From assembly GCA_021432635.1 (NCBI GenBank), contig MU270068.1:414395-478394 (forward strand): a stretch of DNA of 64,000 nt. The letters are read 5' to 3'. This stretch comes from Thozetella sp. PMI_491. Its lineage: Eukaryota > Ascomycota > Sordariomycetes > Chaetosphaeriales > Chaetosphaeriaceae. A program made the translations under genes and the position numbers. Positions 1-11,743 of this stretch are shown piece after piece; within the stretch, counting starts at the first letter, position 1, and each line of letters starts with the position of its first letter. The notes beneath the pieces are model-generated. The model was given only the letters and a program-made list of their open reading frames with translations. It made no database searches and was not told where the DNA came from.

Positions 1-782
1 ACGGAAGTAGGCACATGCGTGTTCAGGAAGGCTGTGTGGAGCAGGGCGGGGATGGTATAGAGCAGCAGCTTCGAAGGCGCAAACAGAGCGTACGATGCGG
101 CCAAGATGAGCTCGAGGCCGAGGCGTGTGTTTATGAAGGATTTGCCGATGTATGGGCCGATCAAGCTGCCGAAGATCGCCTCAGCCGCCTTAAAGGTGCC
201 ATAGGATCCCAGTCCCGGGGCAGCATCTCCCAGCCACTTAGGGAGCGACGAGAAGTCGGCCCAGTCCAGTTGGGTCGCTACACAGGCGGCAGAAAGGGCC
301 ACGAGGGGAAAGAGAGTGAGAGTCTCAGTGACCAGCGGTCCGAATGTAGCCCCTAGAGAGTCGCTGGCCTTGAAGATAAAGAACTGGACGGTCGGGATGT
401 AGATGGCAATGACGGGGAGAAGCTGATGGGGCTTGAAGGGCAGATTCCGGCCCAGGAACAGATTCGAGGACCAGCCGGCGAAGCAGGCGGCAGCCACCAG
501 CTTGGAGTGGTATATGGACGACGGAATGGAGCCGTAGACCGGGGAGAGGGCTAGTTGTGAGACATTAGAGTATATACCCATGAAAGTGAGCAGAACAATC
601 GACTTGAGATAGACAGATGCCTGCTCCTTCAAGTGTTTGCCCCATGTCTCCTCCTGCGCCTTGGCGGCGAGGTTCTTGAGCTCCTTCTCAAAGTTCTCCG
701 GGGTGAATGATGAGTTGGGATCGATGTCGGGTATCTTTGAGGCCGCGGAGGCCTTGCCCTTCTTCGGAGTCTTGGGAGCCAT
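1..782 (-). CDS. Multi-pass membrane protein, probable spermine/spermidine synthase family (5' part only)
   Basis: An open frame runs without a stop from the ATG at 782 down to the window edge, about 260 codons, so only the N-terminal part is present. The first 20 residues are Lys/Ala-rich (MAPKTPKKGKASAAS). A polar segment containing FTPENFEKELKNLAAKAQ follows, then several hydrophobic stretches (about residues 55-75, 95-115, 130-150, 155-175 and 220-245) that look like membrane spans. From memory of fungal annotations, this N-terminal membrane module precedes a spermine/spermidine-synthase-like methyltransferase fold. That catalytic part would lie left of the window, so the family call is tentative. 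The ATG is the first in frame. It is divergent from OPI3 with a 637-bp gap. No intron is evident in the visible part. Confidence 0.6.
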   Translation of the reverse strand, partial: MAPKTPKKGKASAASKIPDIDPNSSFTPENFEKELKNLAAKAQEETWGKHLKEQASVYLKSIVLLTFMGIYSNVSQLALSPVYGSIPSSIYHSKLVAAACFAGWSSNLFLGRNLPFKPHQLLPVIAIYIPTVQFFIFKASDSLGATFGPLVTETLTLFPLVALSAACVATQLDWADFSSLPKWLGDAAPGLGSYGTFKAAEAIFGSLIGPYIGKSFINTRLGLELILAASYALFAPSKLLLYTIPALLHTAFLNTHVPTS

Positions 783-1419
783 CCTGGGCTTTTCTTCTCT
801 GGGCTGGAATGCACAGCTGACGCTTTAAATCATAGACCAAAAAAAAGCCCAAAAAGCCCCGAGGTGCTCGCTACGTGACAATGGAAAGAAAAATTGGATG
901 TACAAGGAAAGGCACAGGCGAAAGAGACAGAGTCTAGACGGCGACGAACCTGGCCTGAGCGCACAGGAAGAATCAGCAATGCACAGGCTCACGTCCACAG
1001 CCAGCTGTTGGAGAGCTTTCGACTTTGGCGATGTTTCGTCGTCTGCAATCTGGTCTGATCTGACCTCATTGGCCCGCTGTTTATGATGCGACAGAGCTCC
1101 GGCAAAGAAGGGGTTCCTGGCGGCCCCTGCCTGTGGGGGGGAGCTCTGGCTCCTGGTGGGGGAAACGCAGGGGCCAGCTTTCCACCAGTCCACCAGCGAC
1201 AAGTGCGTCATACTGCTTTTGGCTGGCTTTTTCACAAGCTAATTACCACCACCACGCATTATTTTTTTTTTTACTGCCCACTCTCTTATCGCGGCACGAG
1301 CCTGTTCTGCTGTTTACCATCCAGAGCTCGCTATTGCCCTCGCCCCAGTCCCCTGCGCCATCGCTCTCTCGGTCTGCCTGCCTACCGGCTTGTCTGGTTG
1401 CCTTCCCTGGATATCTACG
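783..1419. promoter_or_regulatory. Shared upstream region between the membrane protein and OPI3
   Basis: This is a 637-bp divergent intergenic region. It has a pyrimidine-rich, T-rich stretch (about 1245-1345) just upstream of the OPI3 start, typical of fungal leaders. The small ORFs here show no protein-like composition. No exact TATA box was found. Confidence 0.4.
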
Positions 1420-2259
1420 ATGACTTCTTTCGTCGGACCCCTGGCCGGGGCTGTCGACTTTGAAAAGACGAGCTTGTTTGGTGCGTCCAGCTCCGGGAGT
1501 TGCCGGATGGCCGGAAATGGAGCCTAACTTGACACAGTGTCGGCTGCTGCCATTGCCTTCAACCCGACCTTCTGGAAGTAGGTTGCCCCGTCGGGATGCC
1601 ATCGGGCGTCAATGTAGTCGATGTAGCTCGAGGTAGTTGCTAACATTTCTGCCTCTTAGCATTGTGGCGCGTCAAGGTGCGACCTAGTCCCCGATTCCTT
1701 CCACATTGCCCGACCTGCACCTAACCCGAGCCGTCAACCAGAGTACCGCAACAAGATCCTCACTAGGCTCTTCAATGGCAACTCACAGGTCGCGTGCTAC
1801 GCCCTCGCAGCGACCATCTTCTCGTTGGGTCTCGTGCGTGACTTCCTGTACGAGCGCGCTCTCCGCGATCAGCCGACGCACCCTGCCCTCGAAGGTCCCC
1901 TCCCGACGTACGCGGGCTATGCTTTGATCGCCGCTGGCAACGTCCTTGTCGTGTCGTCTACGTGGGCTCTAGGCATCACCGGGACATTCCTCGGCGACTA
2001 CTTTGGCATCCTGATGGACAAGATGGTCACGGGCTTCCCCTTCAACCTGATGGATGCCCCCATGTACTACGGCTCGACCATGAGCTTCCTCGGCGCTGCC
2101 TTGATCTATGGAAAGCCTGCAGGTGTACTCATAACCACCTGGGTCCTTACAGTGTACTTGATTGCGCTGCGGCTGGAGAACCCCTTCACTGCGGGTATCT
2201 ATGCCAAGAGGGACCGCGAGAGGGCCGCCGGGAAGGTCGAGGGCAAGAAGGACCTGTGA
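1420..2259 (+). CDS. OPI3: Phospholipid methyltransferase, OPI3/PEMT type
   Basis: Exons 1420-1480, 1538-1577, 1660-1676 and 1742-2259 join in frame to 211 residues, the usual size of class-II phosphatidylethanolamine methyltransferases. These integral ER enzymes use S-adenosylmethionine for the last methylations from phosphatidyl-monomethylethanolamine to phosphatidylcholine. Family landmarks are FNPTFWN, then YRNKILTRLF, the SAM-binding stretch ALGITGTFLGDYFGI, FPFNLMDAPMYYGST, and the C-terminal LENPFTAGIYAKR. Order and spacing match human PEMT, although human has two adjacent Glu where this protein has Glu-Asn. About four hydrophobic spans are visible. The basic tail ends in KKDL, a possible ER-retrieval-like signal (inference). 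The third exon is only 17 nt. Introns are 57, 82 and 65 nt. Neurospora chol-2 would be the expected orthologue. Confidence 0.92.
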
Positions 2260-4085
2260 TAGGCTCTTTAAGTGCTCTCAAAGGATATGCATCGCTTCCC
2301 AAAGCTTATGCGCCGGGATTGAGAGCGCGCCGTCGCCGTCGGGCGCCAAGCCCGATCCGCAGCCTTTTTTTTTTTCTTGGCGGGCGGCCGGTGAGAGAGC
2401 CGGCAGAAGGCGGTGTGCGAGGGGAGTGTGCAAGCACCATGTCACTTGCGAATAGAGCCAGTGCGGTGGTAAGATCCAAGAGGGGGTCTGACTCGACGGG
2501 ACCTTGGCGGTCGAAAGAGGGCGTGGCGGAGTAACAGTAGCCGTTGAAACCCATCTATGGGAGAAGCACGAGCGTTTCCCATCAAGCCACTCTTGTCAAA
2601 TAAACCGAGTTGAAAGCAATAACTACCGTGGCTTTGGTTGATCACGCGACCCGGCCGAATTCGGTTCGCTTCAAACGTGGAGCAGCCTTCTATTTGCCCC
2701 TCAGCCCCTACGCTCTTTAGGGGGACTATGAAAATAAAGGCGTCGGCCGGCTTGTAAGCGGCGTCAGAGTCCACGGATGGGAATCGTTAGTTGCTTGTGA
2801 AGGAGAGCCGGGAACGCCTAGTGCTCTCTCGGTGGTCGAGGACGGCGCCGCCTGCATATGCTTTCTTCCCTACGCCAAGGTTCGCTGCGGAGCACTGTGG
2901 CCGAAACCGCCAGACATTGCTTGTGCTGCGTTAGGTACCCGAGCGTCTTCTTCTGCGCTTGCTACATCGGGAGCTTGGCCATGCAGAGAAATTGAGTGAT
3001 CAGTGAGCGATACCCACGATGCCTTTTGGGCGGCTGCAGCATTGTCAGCCGACCGCGGACCCAGTGTATTTACGAAAAGCTGGAATCCGGGGTAGGACAA
3101 TCTAGACCATGGCAATTGTAGTAGCCGCGGTTCCGGAAGACTACTAAGCCGGCGCTTTTCGTGTGATAACATCCGGCGCGAGGGCTCCTCGGGTGGGCGT
3201 CCCGACCCCTCGGCTTTGTGTCATAGAGGGGCTTTGTCGCGGCGGGGCGGCACTACATAATTTTGGACTTGGAAGCGCGGACTGGCTGACGTCAACTGGG
3301 TACTGGTTCGGCCATGATTTACAAGAGGAGAAGCCAAAAGGAAGGTAGAAAATAACGAACACGCCCGAAATCATGGCGGAGGCTCATTTTTATTTTATAT
3401 TTATATTTATTTATTTATTTTCCTTTGCGAAGTTGCCGAAACTGAGTGATGAGCTGAGGCGAGATGGGTTTTACGAGTAGCGCAGCGAGCAGGGTGTGTT
3501 GAAAGGGCCTTTTGGAGCGTATTCGGTTGGTGCAGGAACTATTTTTGTAGCAGGTCACGCGAGGGGCCAGATGACGGTGTAGGCCGGGTGAAACCGCTGA
3601 GTCGGCCGCTTGGGGCAGGGTGCAGCAAATCCTGGTTGGTCAAAGGGGTACCCGCCTTCCGTGGTGTGGTGGTGGAATGCGGATTGCCCCAGCCCCTGAG
3701 GATGGCGTTCTGCATGGTTTCAAGCAGCGCTCGATTGGCCAGAAAAGCCTGGTTGCCCAAATAATACTGTATACATACCAGTACGTGCCCTCTACTGCGA
3801 AAGAGATGCCCGGTTTCGCGCTCGAGTGCCCTCAAGGTTCTTTTCCTGCATCTATGCCCTACACATCGCCGCTGTGACGCCCGTCGCTGCAGCCAGGACA
3901 AAAAAAGTACAAAAAAGGGAAAACGACTCGTGTGATGACTGTGTCCCCCCGATCGTGGCATCGGTCACCGGTTTAAAGTTGGTCAGCGCAGAGGGTCATC
4001 ATCTTTAAAGTTCCGCCCCGCAGCACAGACAGGAGACAGCAGCACAAGACAGGCGCCTTGAGAGAGAGACATACGTGAGGACGCA
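2260..4085. other. Intergenic, no gene seen
   Basis: This is 1.8 kb between OPI3 and the NRAMP gene. Short ORFs on both strands lack family motifs and overlap each other in conflicting frames. It contains an A/T low-complexity stretch at about 3387-3421 and poly-T at about 2367-2376. The last roughly 100 bp before 4086 are purine-rich (AGACAGGAGACAGCAG) and probably leader sequence of the transporter. Confidence 0.5.
3387..3421. repeat. A/T-rich simple repeat (TATTT-like)
   Basis: A run of about 35 nt made only of T and A with an irregular TATTT/TTTA period. It stands out from the GC-rich surroundings. Confidence 0.8.
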
Positions 4086-6164
4086 ATGAATCGACCCTCC
4101 AGGACAGACGAGCCGCAAAAGGGCGATGGCTACAACCAAAGCCCCAACGCCTTGTCCAACGATCTCACCACTAATCAAGACTTAAACGGCATCTCCAATG
4201 CCAGAGAGCTTGGCAGAGCAGAGGCATTGTCCATGCGAGACTCGCCACCTTCGAATCACGAGGGAGAAAACAACCCCCCCGACGCCCGCGATGTCGGGAA
4301 GGGCCAGATGCACGTTGGATGGGTGACCAACGCATCAGCTACGATTGGCTCGACACCCGGGGAGAGCCCGCCGACGACGGTGAAGGTCGCCGACGGTGCA
4401 CATGGAAGGGACCCAAATAGTGGTAGTGGTAATGACCCTGATGGCGGGTCAGGCCGGAGGCCAATTGTGGAACGCCTCATCGGCCACATCAAGACCTTTG
4501 GAAAGTTTGTCGGCCCTGGCTTTATGGTCGCAGTTGCGTACAGTACGTTTTCCTTTCCCCTTCTTCCATTCGACAGGACACAATATCCAATCCGGTGTCC
4601 AATTCCAACCCTTGCTCCCGCCGGCCAGTTCTGACCTATCCTCAGTCGATCCGGGTAACTATGCAACTGACGTGGCTGGCGGTGCTTCGTACCAGTACCG
4701 CCTCCTCTTCATTGTATTGCTGAGCAACATCTTCGCCATCTTCCTCCAGAGCCTGTCCATCAAGCTCGGAACCGTCAGCGGCCTCAACCTGGCCGAGGCT
4801 TGTCGGGCTCATCTCCCGCGATGGCTGAACATTGGGCTCTACATCATGGCCGAAGTGGCCATCATCGCTACTGATATTGCCGAGGTATGAGAGCACCCTA
4901 CCCCAGAGCGTTGAAGAACCTGTAAGTTGATGCTAACCACCAACAGGTCATCGGCACGGCGATTGCACTGAACCTCCTCATTCCCCAGCTCCCTCTGGTG
5001 GCGGGGTGCGCCATCTCAATCGTGGACGTAATGATCATTCTCATCTTCTACCAGCCCAATGGCTCGATGAGAGGCCTGAGGACGTTCGAGTACTTTGTTA
5101 TGTGTCTCGTCCTCGCAGTCGTCATCTGCTTTTGCATCCAGCTTTCCCTCATCAAGGACACCACGCCCGGGGAGGTCTTTCAGGGCTACTTGCCCTCCAA
5201 GTTTCTGATTGAGCAAAAGGCCCTCTACCAGGCATGCGGTATTCTGGGCGCGACGGTTATGCCTCACAGCTTGTACCTCGGCTCGGGCATTGTGCAGCCG
5301 CGCCTCCGTGACTACGACAGCAGGTCCGGGCTCCTCCCTCCAGAGCCGTCCTCCTCGTCGTCGTCCCTGAACGAAGGGGTCGGGGATAAGGCCGCCTACG
5401 TCCCTTCCCTTGCGGCCATCAACCACTCGCTAAAGTACTCGATTGCTGAGCTAGCCATCTCGCTCTTTACCTTCGCCCTCTTTGTCAACAGCTCCATTCT
5501 TATTGTGGCGGGCTCCAGCCTATATAATAATCCGGATGCGCTTGAGGCCGATATCTTTGGCATCCACGACCTGCTGTCAACCTCCATCGCCCCGGCGGCT
5601 GGTACTGTGTTCGCGCTAGCCTTGCTGCTCTCGGGCATCAGCGCGGGTATCGTGTGCACAATCTCGGGCCAGATGGTCAGCGAAGGGGCGCTGAACTGGG
5701 CTATGAAGCCGTGGCTGCGTAGGTTGGTAACGCGCTCAATCAGCATTACGCCTAGCATCATCATCGCCGGCGCTGTCGGACGAAGCGGTCTTGATGCGGC
5801 ACTGAATGGCAGCCAGGTCGCCCTCAGCGTCGTCCTGCCCTTCGTCACCGCGCCACTGATTTACTTCACCTGTAGAAACAAGTACATGACTGTGCAGCCT
5901 GGGATGGCGAGATATAGGATTACAGACGGTCCTCAGGCCGCGAGTGACGAGGAGACTGGTCGCACACAGCATGGTGGCTTGTTTCAGCGCATCACTGCGG
6001 GCATTAGACGACAGTCCGAGAATAGGTCTGGGGTGCAAGAGCCGGACGGCCCCGTGAAAATGGCAAACTCATGGCCGGTAATCGTCTTTGGAGTCGTGGT
6101 TTGGGTTATCATTACGGCTATGAACGTGGCTAACCTGGTACTGCTTGGCTTGGGTAGCGACTGA
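4086..6164 (+). CDS. NRAMP-family divalent metal (manganese) transporter
   Basis: Exons 4086-4542, 4646-4884 and 4947-6164 give 637 residues. NRAMP proteins (yeast Smf1/2/3) are proton-coupled importers of Mn2+, Fe2+ and related ions. A polar N-terminal tail of about 135 residues precedes the core. TM1 carries the metal-binding motif DPGN (D154 to N157 within VAYIDPGNYATD); it is created exactly at the first splice junction, which supports that join. The TM6 motif MPH is at 337-339 (ATVMPHSLYLGS). About eleven hydrophobic segments follow the family pattern. An extracellular-loop-like Ser-rich insertion (about residues 360-375) follows TM6, and the C terminus ends soon after the last span. Plasma-membrane versus endosomal/vacuolar location cannot be decided. 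Introns are 103 and 62 nt. Confidence 0.93.
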
Positions 6165-8359
6165 TGACGAAGAGACGAGACGAAGGATGGAGGAAAGGGC
6201 GTGGTAGTAGAGATTGAACAAAACAAGCCTGACGTATATGGCTATGACTGATGAGTATAGTGTCATGTTTGGGGCAACGAGTTAATTTTTTTTTTTTTTT
6301 TTTTGGGTGGGTTTCCTATACTTTCCCTGTTTTGGTCTCTTGCTTTTTTCCTTTCCTACATTACATTATAGATGTGACGGCTCTAGTTTTCGACCTGCCA
6401 CTTAACTCTGTCGACTTATCGAACCCTCCCAGTCCTTCCCAGAAAAATATCAATAAATGCATGGCGTTTCGAACACAACAAACTTTGATCCTCAGTTTCG
6501 AAGGCTGCAAAGTGTATAGTACAGTACATTAGTCAAGAGTATGCTCAGCAATCACAGCCCGTGACAGCCTCAATGCAGTCAGTAGTCATGGGCGGGGTAG
6601 GCCTTTTGGAATGTTTTCTTTGATGTTTGTGATGCTTGTGTGTCAACGACAACCCCCACGGAGAGCTTGGGGCTCATTTACTAGTTGGGTAGGCATCGGA
6701 TGCCCATAGGTCGAGAGGTGGTATGCAAGTTCCAGTAGGCGTCCGCGATAGGGCGTGCGTTTTGGTCGGCACCAAGATATCACACGGTCATCTCTAGCCA
6801 ACCAGCTCGAGCTTTCATAGAAGCAAGCGGATCCCACCTATCCAATGCATCCCTCTCCAGCCACTTGCTACCCACGGTAGCTTCCCAGGGTGCAGACAAC
6901 AAACGGTGAAGAGGTGTCAAAACCAGCGGTGAACTATGACAACCCTGCCATATGCCCTAATTAACGCGACGGGCTCTCGCTCCCCTAGCGTCCTTCTCCA
7001 CAGTTTCGTCGATGCACTTCCGAGCCCGTGTCTCCCCCCTCTCTAGTTAGTTGCAATTATGCAGCGACGTACAGCGTGCGGCATGGAAGGCTCACCACTC
7101 CGCTGCCTTTCCACCCCATCGTTTGTTTGGCAAGTTGGAATCAGCTATGATTTGCTGAACAGACCCTCCTCTGGGCAGGAAGACTTTGTCCAGTATGGGT
7201 CGCCGTCTTTCGCGGATCGTCTAACATTTGCCTCCTGCGCAGTGGTCGGTACCCAAACGTCGGGACAAGTTCCGGGGCTGGGAACCAGGTCAGAACCCCT
7301 GGAGGTCAGCTCCGATGGCACCCTCCAACCCAAAGCCTGGGGTTCGTCGCCTCGCCGAATGCGGAAATCAGCTCTGGAGCGCCAGCAAAACAGGCAGATC
7401 CAGGACAGAGCAGAGACACGGGGAGGTGGAAGCAACTAGAGTAAGATGATGCAGAGCAAGGTGAAGCGGTTTGTGACGGTTTTGTGAGAATTGGATTGGA
7501 AGCACGCTGTTTGCCTGCTCGGGCACCCTCCAGAACCTTCATGAGCGCCAATGCCAGCTCCCGATGTGTAGGCCTCTGCAGGCGTCTAGCTTTGTTTGCT
7601 CATTGCTTTTCTCAGCGGTAGTCTAGAGCAGCCTCTTACGTCTGCATAGGCTGCCTCGTCTCGTGAGACAGCGAAAAGGTGCCAGTCGGGCGGAGAGCTG
7701 CAGCAAAGCTTGCCAGCAAAGCAAGACTGGTCGCCTTTCGTTATCCTTTCGTCCCATTCCGGAGTCGCGCTGCAACCCCCCTTCCCCCCGGGGCATCGCT
7801 AGCTGGACGAGATATCCCTGCAAGAACCTGCAACAGTGGCCCCCCGGGGTCTTCGTCACTTTGCTTCTTTTCCCTAACCGTACCTGAATCTAAGAATAAG
7901 ATCTGCGCACCTCTCACCCCTCATCACTTTTCCTTCGCGCTTTTTCTTCTTCCGGATTCTACTTTCCACTCCCCGTGGTTGTTACTCTTTGCATTCTCAC
8001 ATTCTCCGACCAAGTTCACCTCTGACTCCTCACCGAGCGTCAAAAAGGACTGAGCTTTAGGGAGTGGCGGTCACGTACCTCTAATGTCTTGCTCCATAAA
8101 GCGGGCCCGGCGAACAAGGTTCACAATTTCTCACTATTACTACGCTACGCCCATTTGGCCCCTCGACCGCCTCAAGACCTGGCGTTCTATGTTGCCCATA
8201 CCTCCATACTCCTCGGCCTCATATCCCTGTCACTAGAGGCCGGCGCTATCGGGCCCCTTTCTCATCAACACCTCCCCGGGGTCCCAACATCCGGTATCAG
8301 GAACGCCCATCTAGCCGGCTTTCATCCCTTCCAGCAGCACCGAGGCTCTTCTTGCTGCC
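6165..8359. other. Intergenic and probable long 5' leader of Argonaute
   Basis: This is 2.2 kb without a credible gene. It includes a run of 19 T at 6286-6304 in the NRAMP 3' region and pyrimidine-rich sequence at about 7860-8060 that could be leader of the Argonaute mRNA. The ORFs at 7059-7439, 7623-7859 and 8089-8367 have no recognisable domain, and the last overlaps the Argonaute start. Confidence 0.45.
6286..6304. repeat. Poly-T run (19 nt)
   Basis: A homopolymer run about 120 bp downstream of the NRAMP stop codon, probably outside or at the end of its 3' UTR. Confidence 0.85.
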
Positions 8360-11300
8360 ATGTCTGACCGTGGCCGCGGCGTAGGTAGAGGACGCGGTGG
8401 GCCGCCCCGTGGAGGTGGCAGCGGATCGCGTGGTGGCGCCTCACGTGGCGGCAGCGAGTTTGGCGACTCGGGCGGTGGTCGTGGCGGCCGTGGCGGCTCA
8501 CGCGGCGGCAGCCAGTACGGTGATTCGGGTGGCAGCCAGTATGGTGACGTTAGAGGAGGCCGTGGGGGCTCCCGGGGTGATTTCCGAGGCGATTTCCGAG
8601 GCGGACGCGGCAGCGGCCGGGGCGACTTCCAGGGAGGCCGGGGCGATTTTCAGGGAGGCCGTGGCCGCGGCGGCGGCTTTCGAGGCGGCCGTGGCGGAGC
8701 CTCTGCTTACAGCGGCCCGGAGGTCTTCGGGTGAGTCGTCTGCAATCGCTTTCGCGGAACCCGGCCAGGACGTCGTGACTTACTGACGGGGATATAGATA
8801 CGGGTCCATCCCTCAGCCGGATGCTGAAGTCACTGCCCTGGAGAACAAATGGGTCCAGGAACAGAACTCTTCGCTCGTTGGCTTGACCTCCCAGGTAGCC
8901 AAGCTTTCCGTCGCCGACGGCTACTGGCCGTTCCGGCCAGGTTTCGGTAGCAACGGCAACCGGATCATTCTCTGGACCAACTACTTCAAGATGGACCTTA
9001 AGACACCCCCTCTGTGGAAGTACGACGTGGTGGCTTCCGAGCCCAAATCTGCCGAGACCAAGTCGGAGGCATCCGGCAACACACCCCCCCAAGACGGTCC
9101 CAAGGGCCGCAAGCTCGCTCGGCTCATCGAGTTGGCCTTGGAGAAGCTCGACCTCCCGGCCCATACTGTAGCCTCCGAGTACAAGGACAAGGTCATATCG
9201 CTTGTCAAACTCAGTTTGCCTGAGGACGCCGTCATTAAAGTCGAGTATCTGGACAATCGAGGTCGTGCCCACGACTGGAACATGAAGTTCAATGGGCCGC
9301 ACCCGATCTCCGTCGACCCCCTGCTCGAGTATCTGAAGACCATGCGCGACCCCCAAGACGATGGCTCGTTCCCCAAGTTCCCCGAGATCATCGACGCACT
9401 GAACGTGATCCTCGGTCACAGCCCGCGGGTCGACAAGAACACGGCCGCTGTCGGTCAGGGCCGCTTCTTTGCGACCGACCCGGACCGCATGGACGAGACC
9501 CCAAGGATGCCCCCCGGTCTCCTGACCATCCTGCGTGGCTACTTCCAGAGTGTGCGTCTCGCGACCGGCCGCATCCTGCTGAATGTCAACGTCACGCATG
9601 GCATCTTCCGCCGCCCCGTCGAGCTCACCGACTTGTTCAAGCAGCTCCAGTTGAACAAGATGGGCCCTCAGGGCGGCCCGCAGCTGAGCCAGTACTTCAT
9701 GCAACTGAAGAGGCTCCAAAAGCACTTGAACAAGGCCCGGATCATCTGCAAGGTCCCCGCCGAGACCGGGCCGGCAGAGTATGTTCTTACCGAGCGGACC
9801 ATCGCCGGCCTTGCCTACGAGAGGGACGGCGACCGGAGGGACAAGGAGAAACCGCCCCCACAATTCCAGCCCGGATTTCCATACGCTGGCCCTGGCAATG
9901 TCAAGTTTCTGATGCGGAAGCCCAAGACGCCTGAAGGGAAGCCCGAGCCAATTCCGCCCAAAGGTCTCAAATGGGATAGCCCGGTCCGCGTGTCGGACTA
10001 TTACTACGCTAAGCATGGTATCGCGGCAGATCTCACCATGCCCTTGATCAACGTCGGATCACCCACCAGGCCGATCTATGTTCTGGCAGAGCTCTGCAGG
10101 CTGCTGCCCCAGTCGGTGAAGGCGAAGCTCGACCCAGACCAGCAGGATGCCATGATCCAGTTTGCTTGCCGGCCGCCCCCGGCCAATGCCCAGTCCATCA
10201 CTAGTTCGGGCCGGGAGCTCCTTAAGCTGGATAACAACAAATTGCTGGCTCGGTTCGGTATCGACGTCGCGAAGCAGCTTATCACTGTAATCGGACGTGA
10301 GCTCGAGCCACCCGCGGTTGCTTATTTGAACAGGAACAACCAACTGTCACCTGTCATCCCTAGCGACGGCGGCTGGCTCATGAAGGGGATCAAGGTTGTG
10401 CGGAGCGGAGCAGCCATCCGGACCTGGACGTTCCTCTATCTCAGTGGGTTCCGAGATCGGGACGAATACGGCATTGTCAAGAAGACGGTGGGCGACTTTG
10501 CCGACTTCATGGCCGACAGCGGCATCAACATCAACCGCCAGGCTACTCCTGCGAGCGGAATACGCAGCACCACCCAGGACAGGGAGCTAACCGCTGCCTT
10601 TAAGGAGCTCGCTAGTCTGAAGGAGAAGCCGCAGCTGGTGTTCGTGATACTTCCTGACAAGAGCACACCGATTTACAACATGGTCAAGAAGCTCGGCGAC
10701 GTCGACTTTGGAATACAGACGGTGTGCGTCGTCCGCCAGAAGTTCCTTCAGAGCAAGGGCCAGCTGGGCTACTTTGCCAACGTTTTCCTGAAGGTCAACC
10801 TAAAGTTCGGGGGCATCAACCACAAGCTCAGGGATGACAACAACCTGATTCGGCCCGGTAAGACTATGATGGTGGGCTACGACGTGACCCATCCCACGAA
10901 CCTGGGACCAGGCATGGGCTTGAACGCGCCCAGTATTGTCGGTCTCGTAGCGAGCGTGGATAGGGACCTTGGACACTGGCCGGGTGTCGCCTGGAACAAC
11001 GATGCCGGCCAAGAGGAGCTTGGGAGCGAGCTGATCTCCAAGTTCCAGGGCCGCCTCGAGATGTGGGAGAAGCACAATAACGGGGCGCTCCCGGACAACA
11101 TCATCATCTTCCGCGACGGTGTCTCGGAAGGCCAATTCAAGATGGTAATCGACCGCGAGGTGTCGTACATTCGTCGGGCTTGTGAGCTGAAGTATGGCGG
11201 TGCCCGGAAGCCGCGGATGACGGTCATTGTGTCTGTGAAGCGTCACCAGACACGCTTCTACCCCACGGACCCGGGACACATCCACCATCGGTCCAAGAGC

Positions 11301-11743
11301 CCCAAGGAGGGTACGGTGGTTGACCGTGGTGTGACCAATGTACGGTACTGGGACTTCTTCCTACAGGCACACGCTTCTCTCCAAGGTAGGCCCATCTCCC
11401 CCAAATATGAGAGCCCGCTGCTGACCCTCGCCCTACTGCAGGCACCGCTCGTCCTGCCCACTATACGGTGCTCATCGACGAGATCTTCCGGGCCCAATAT
11501 GGCCCGAATGCAGCCAACGCTCTGGAGGAGCTCACCCATGACATGTGCTACCTCTATGGCCGCGCCACCAAGGCCGTCAGCATCTGCCCGCCCGCGTACT
11601 ACGCCGATCTAGTGTGCACACGCGCCCGTATCCACAAGAACGAACTCTTCGACGATGCAGAGTCGATTTCGTCGGCCGACCGCATCAAATACCTGGAGCG
11701 AAAGGTGCATCCCAGCCTTGAGGACTCCATGTACTACATATAA
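8360..11743 (+). CDS. Argonaute (QDE-2-like, PAZ-PIWI protein)
   Basis: Exons 8360-8730, 8798-11385 and 11442-11743 give 1086 residues. Argonaute binds small RNAs and cleaves complementary transcripts. In fungi it drives quelling or meiotic silencing. Residues 1-123 are an extreme Gly/Arg tract of RGG-type repeats. The ArgoN domain and linker follow, then a PAZ region at roughly 420-565 and a PIWI domain at roughly 730-1055. PIWI slicer residues are present: Asp in VGYDVTHPT (about 819), Asp in IIIFRDGVSEGQF (about 897) and His in ARPAHYTVLIDE (about 993, restored only by the second splice), giving an intact DDH set. RHQTRFYP is also present. It should therefore be slicing-competent (inference). 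Whether it is the QDE-2 or SMS-2 orthologue is not resolvable here. Introns are 67 and 56 nt. Confidence 0.95.
8365..8715 (+). repeat. RGG/GRG-coding low-complexity tract in the Argonaute N terminus
   Basis: Imperfect repeats of GGCGGCCGTGG-like and GGCGATTTCCGAG-like units encode Arg-Gly-Gly, SQYGDSGG and GDF(R/Q)GG motifs. RGG tracts commonly bind RNA and are arginine-methylation sites. The repeats also produce artificial ORFs in the other frames. Confidence 0.8.

Noticed and set aside
8550-10016. 488-codon minus-strand ORF
   Set aside because: It lies entirely antisense to the Argonaute exons. It is a GC-rich shadow ORF with no domain, while the sense strand has a perfect family match.
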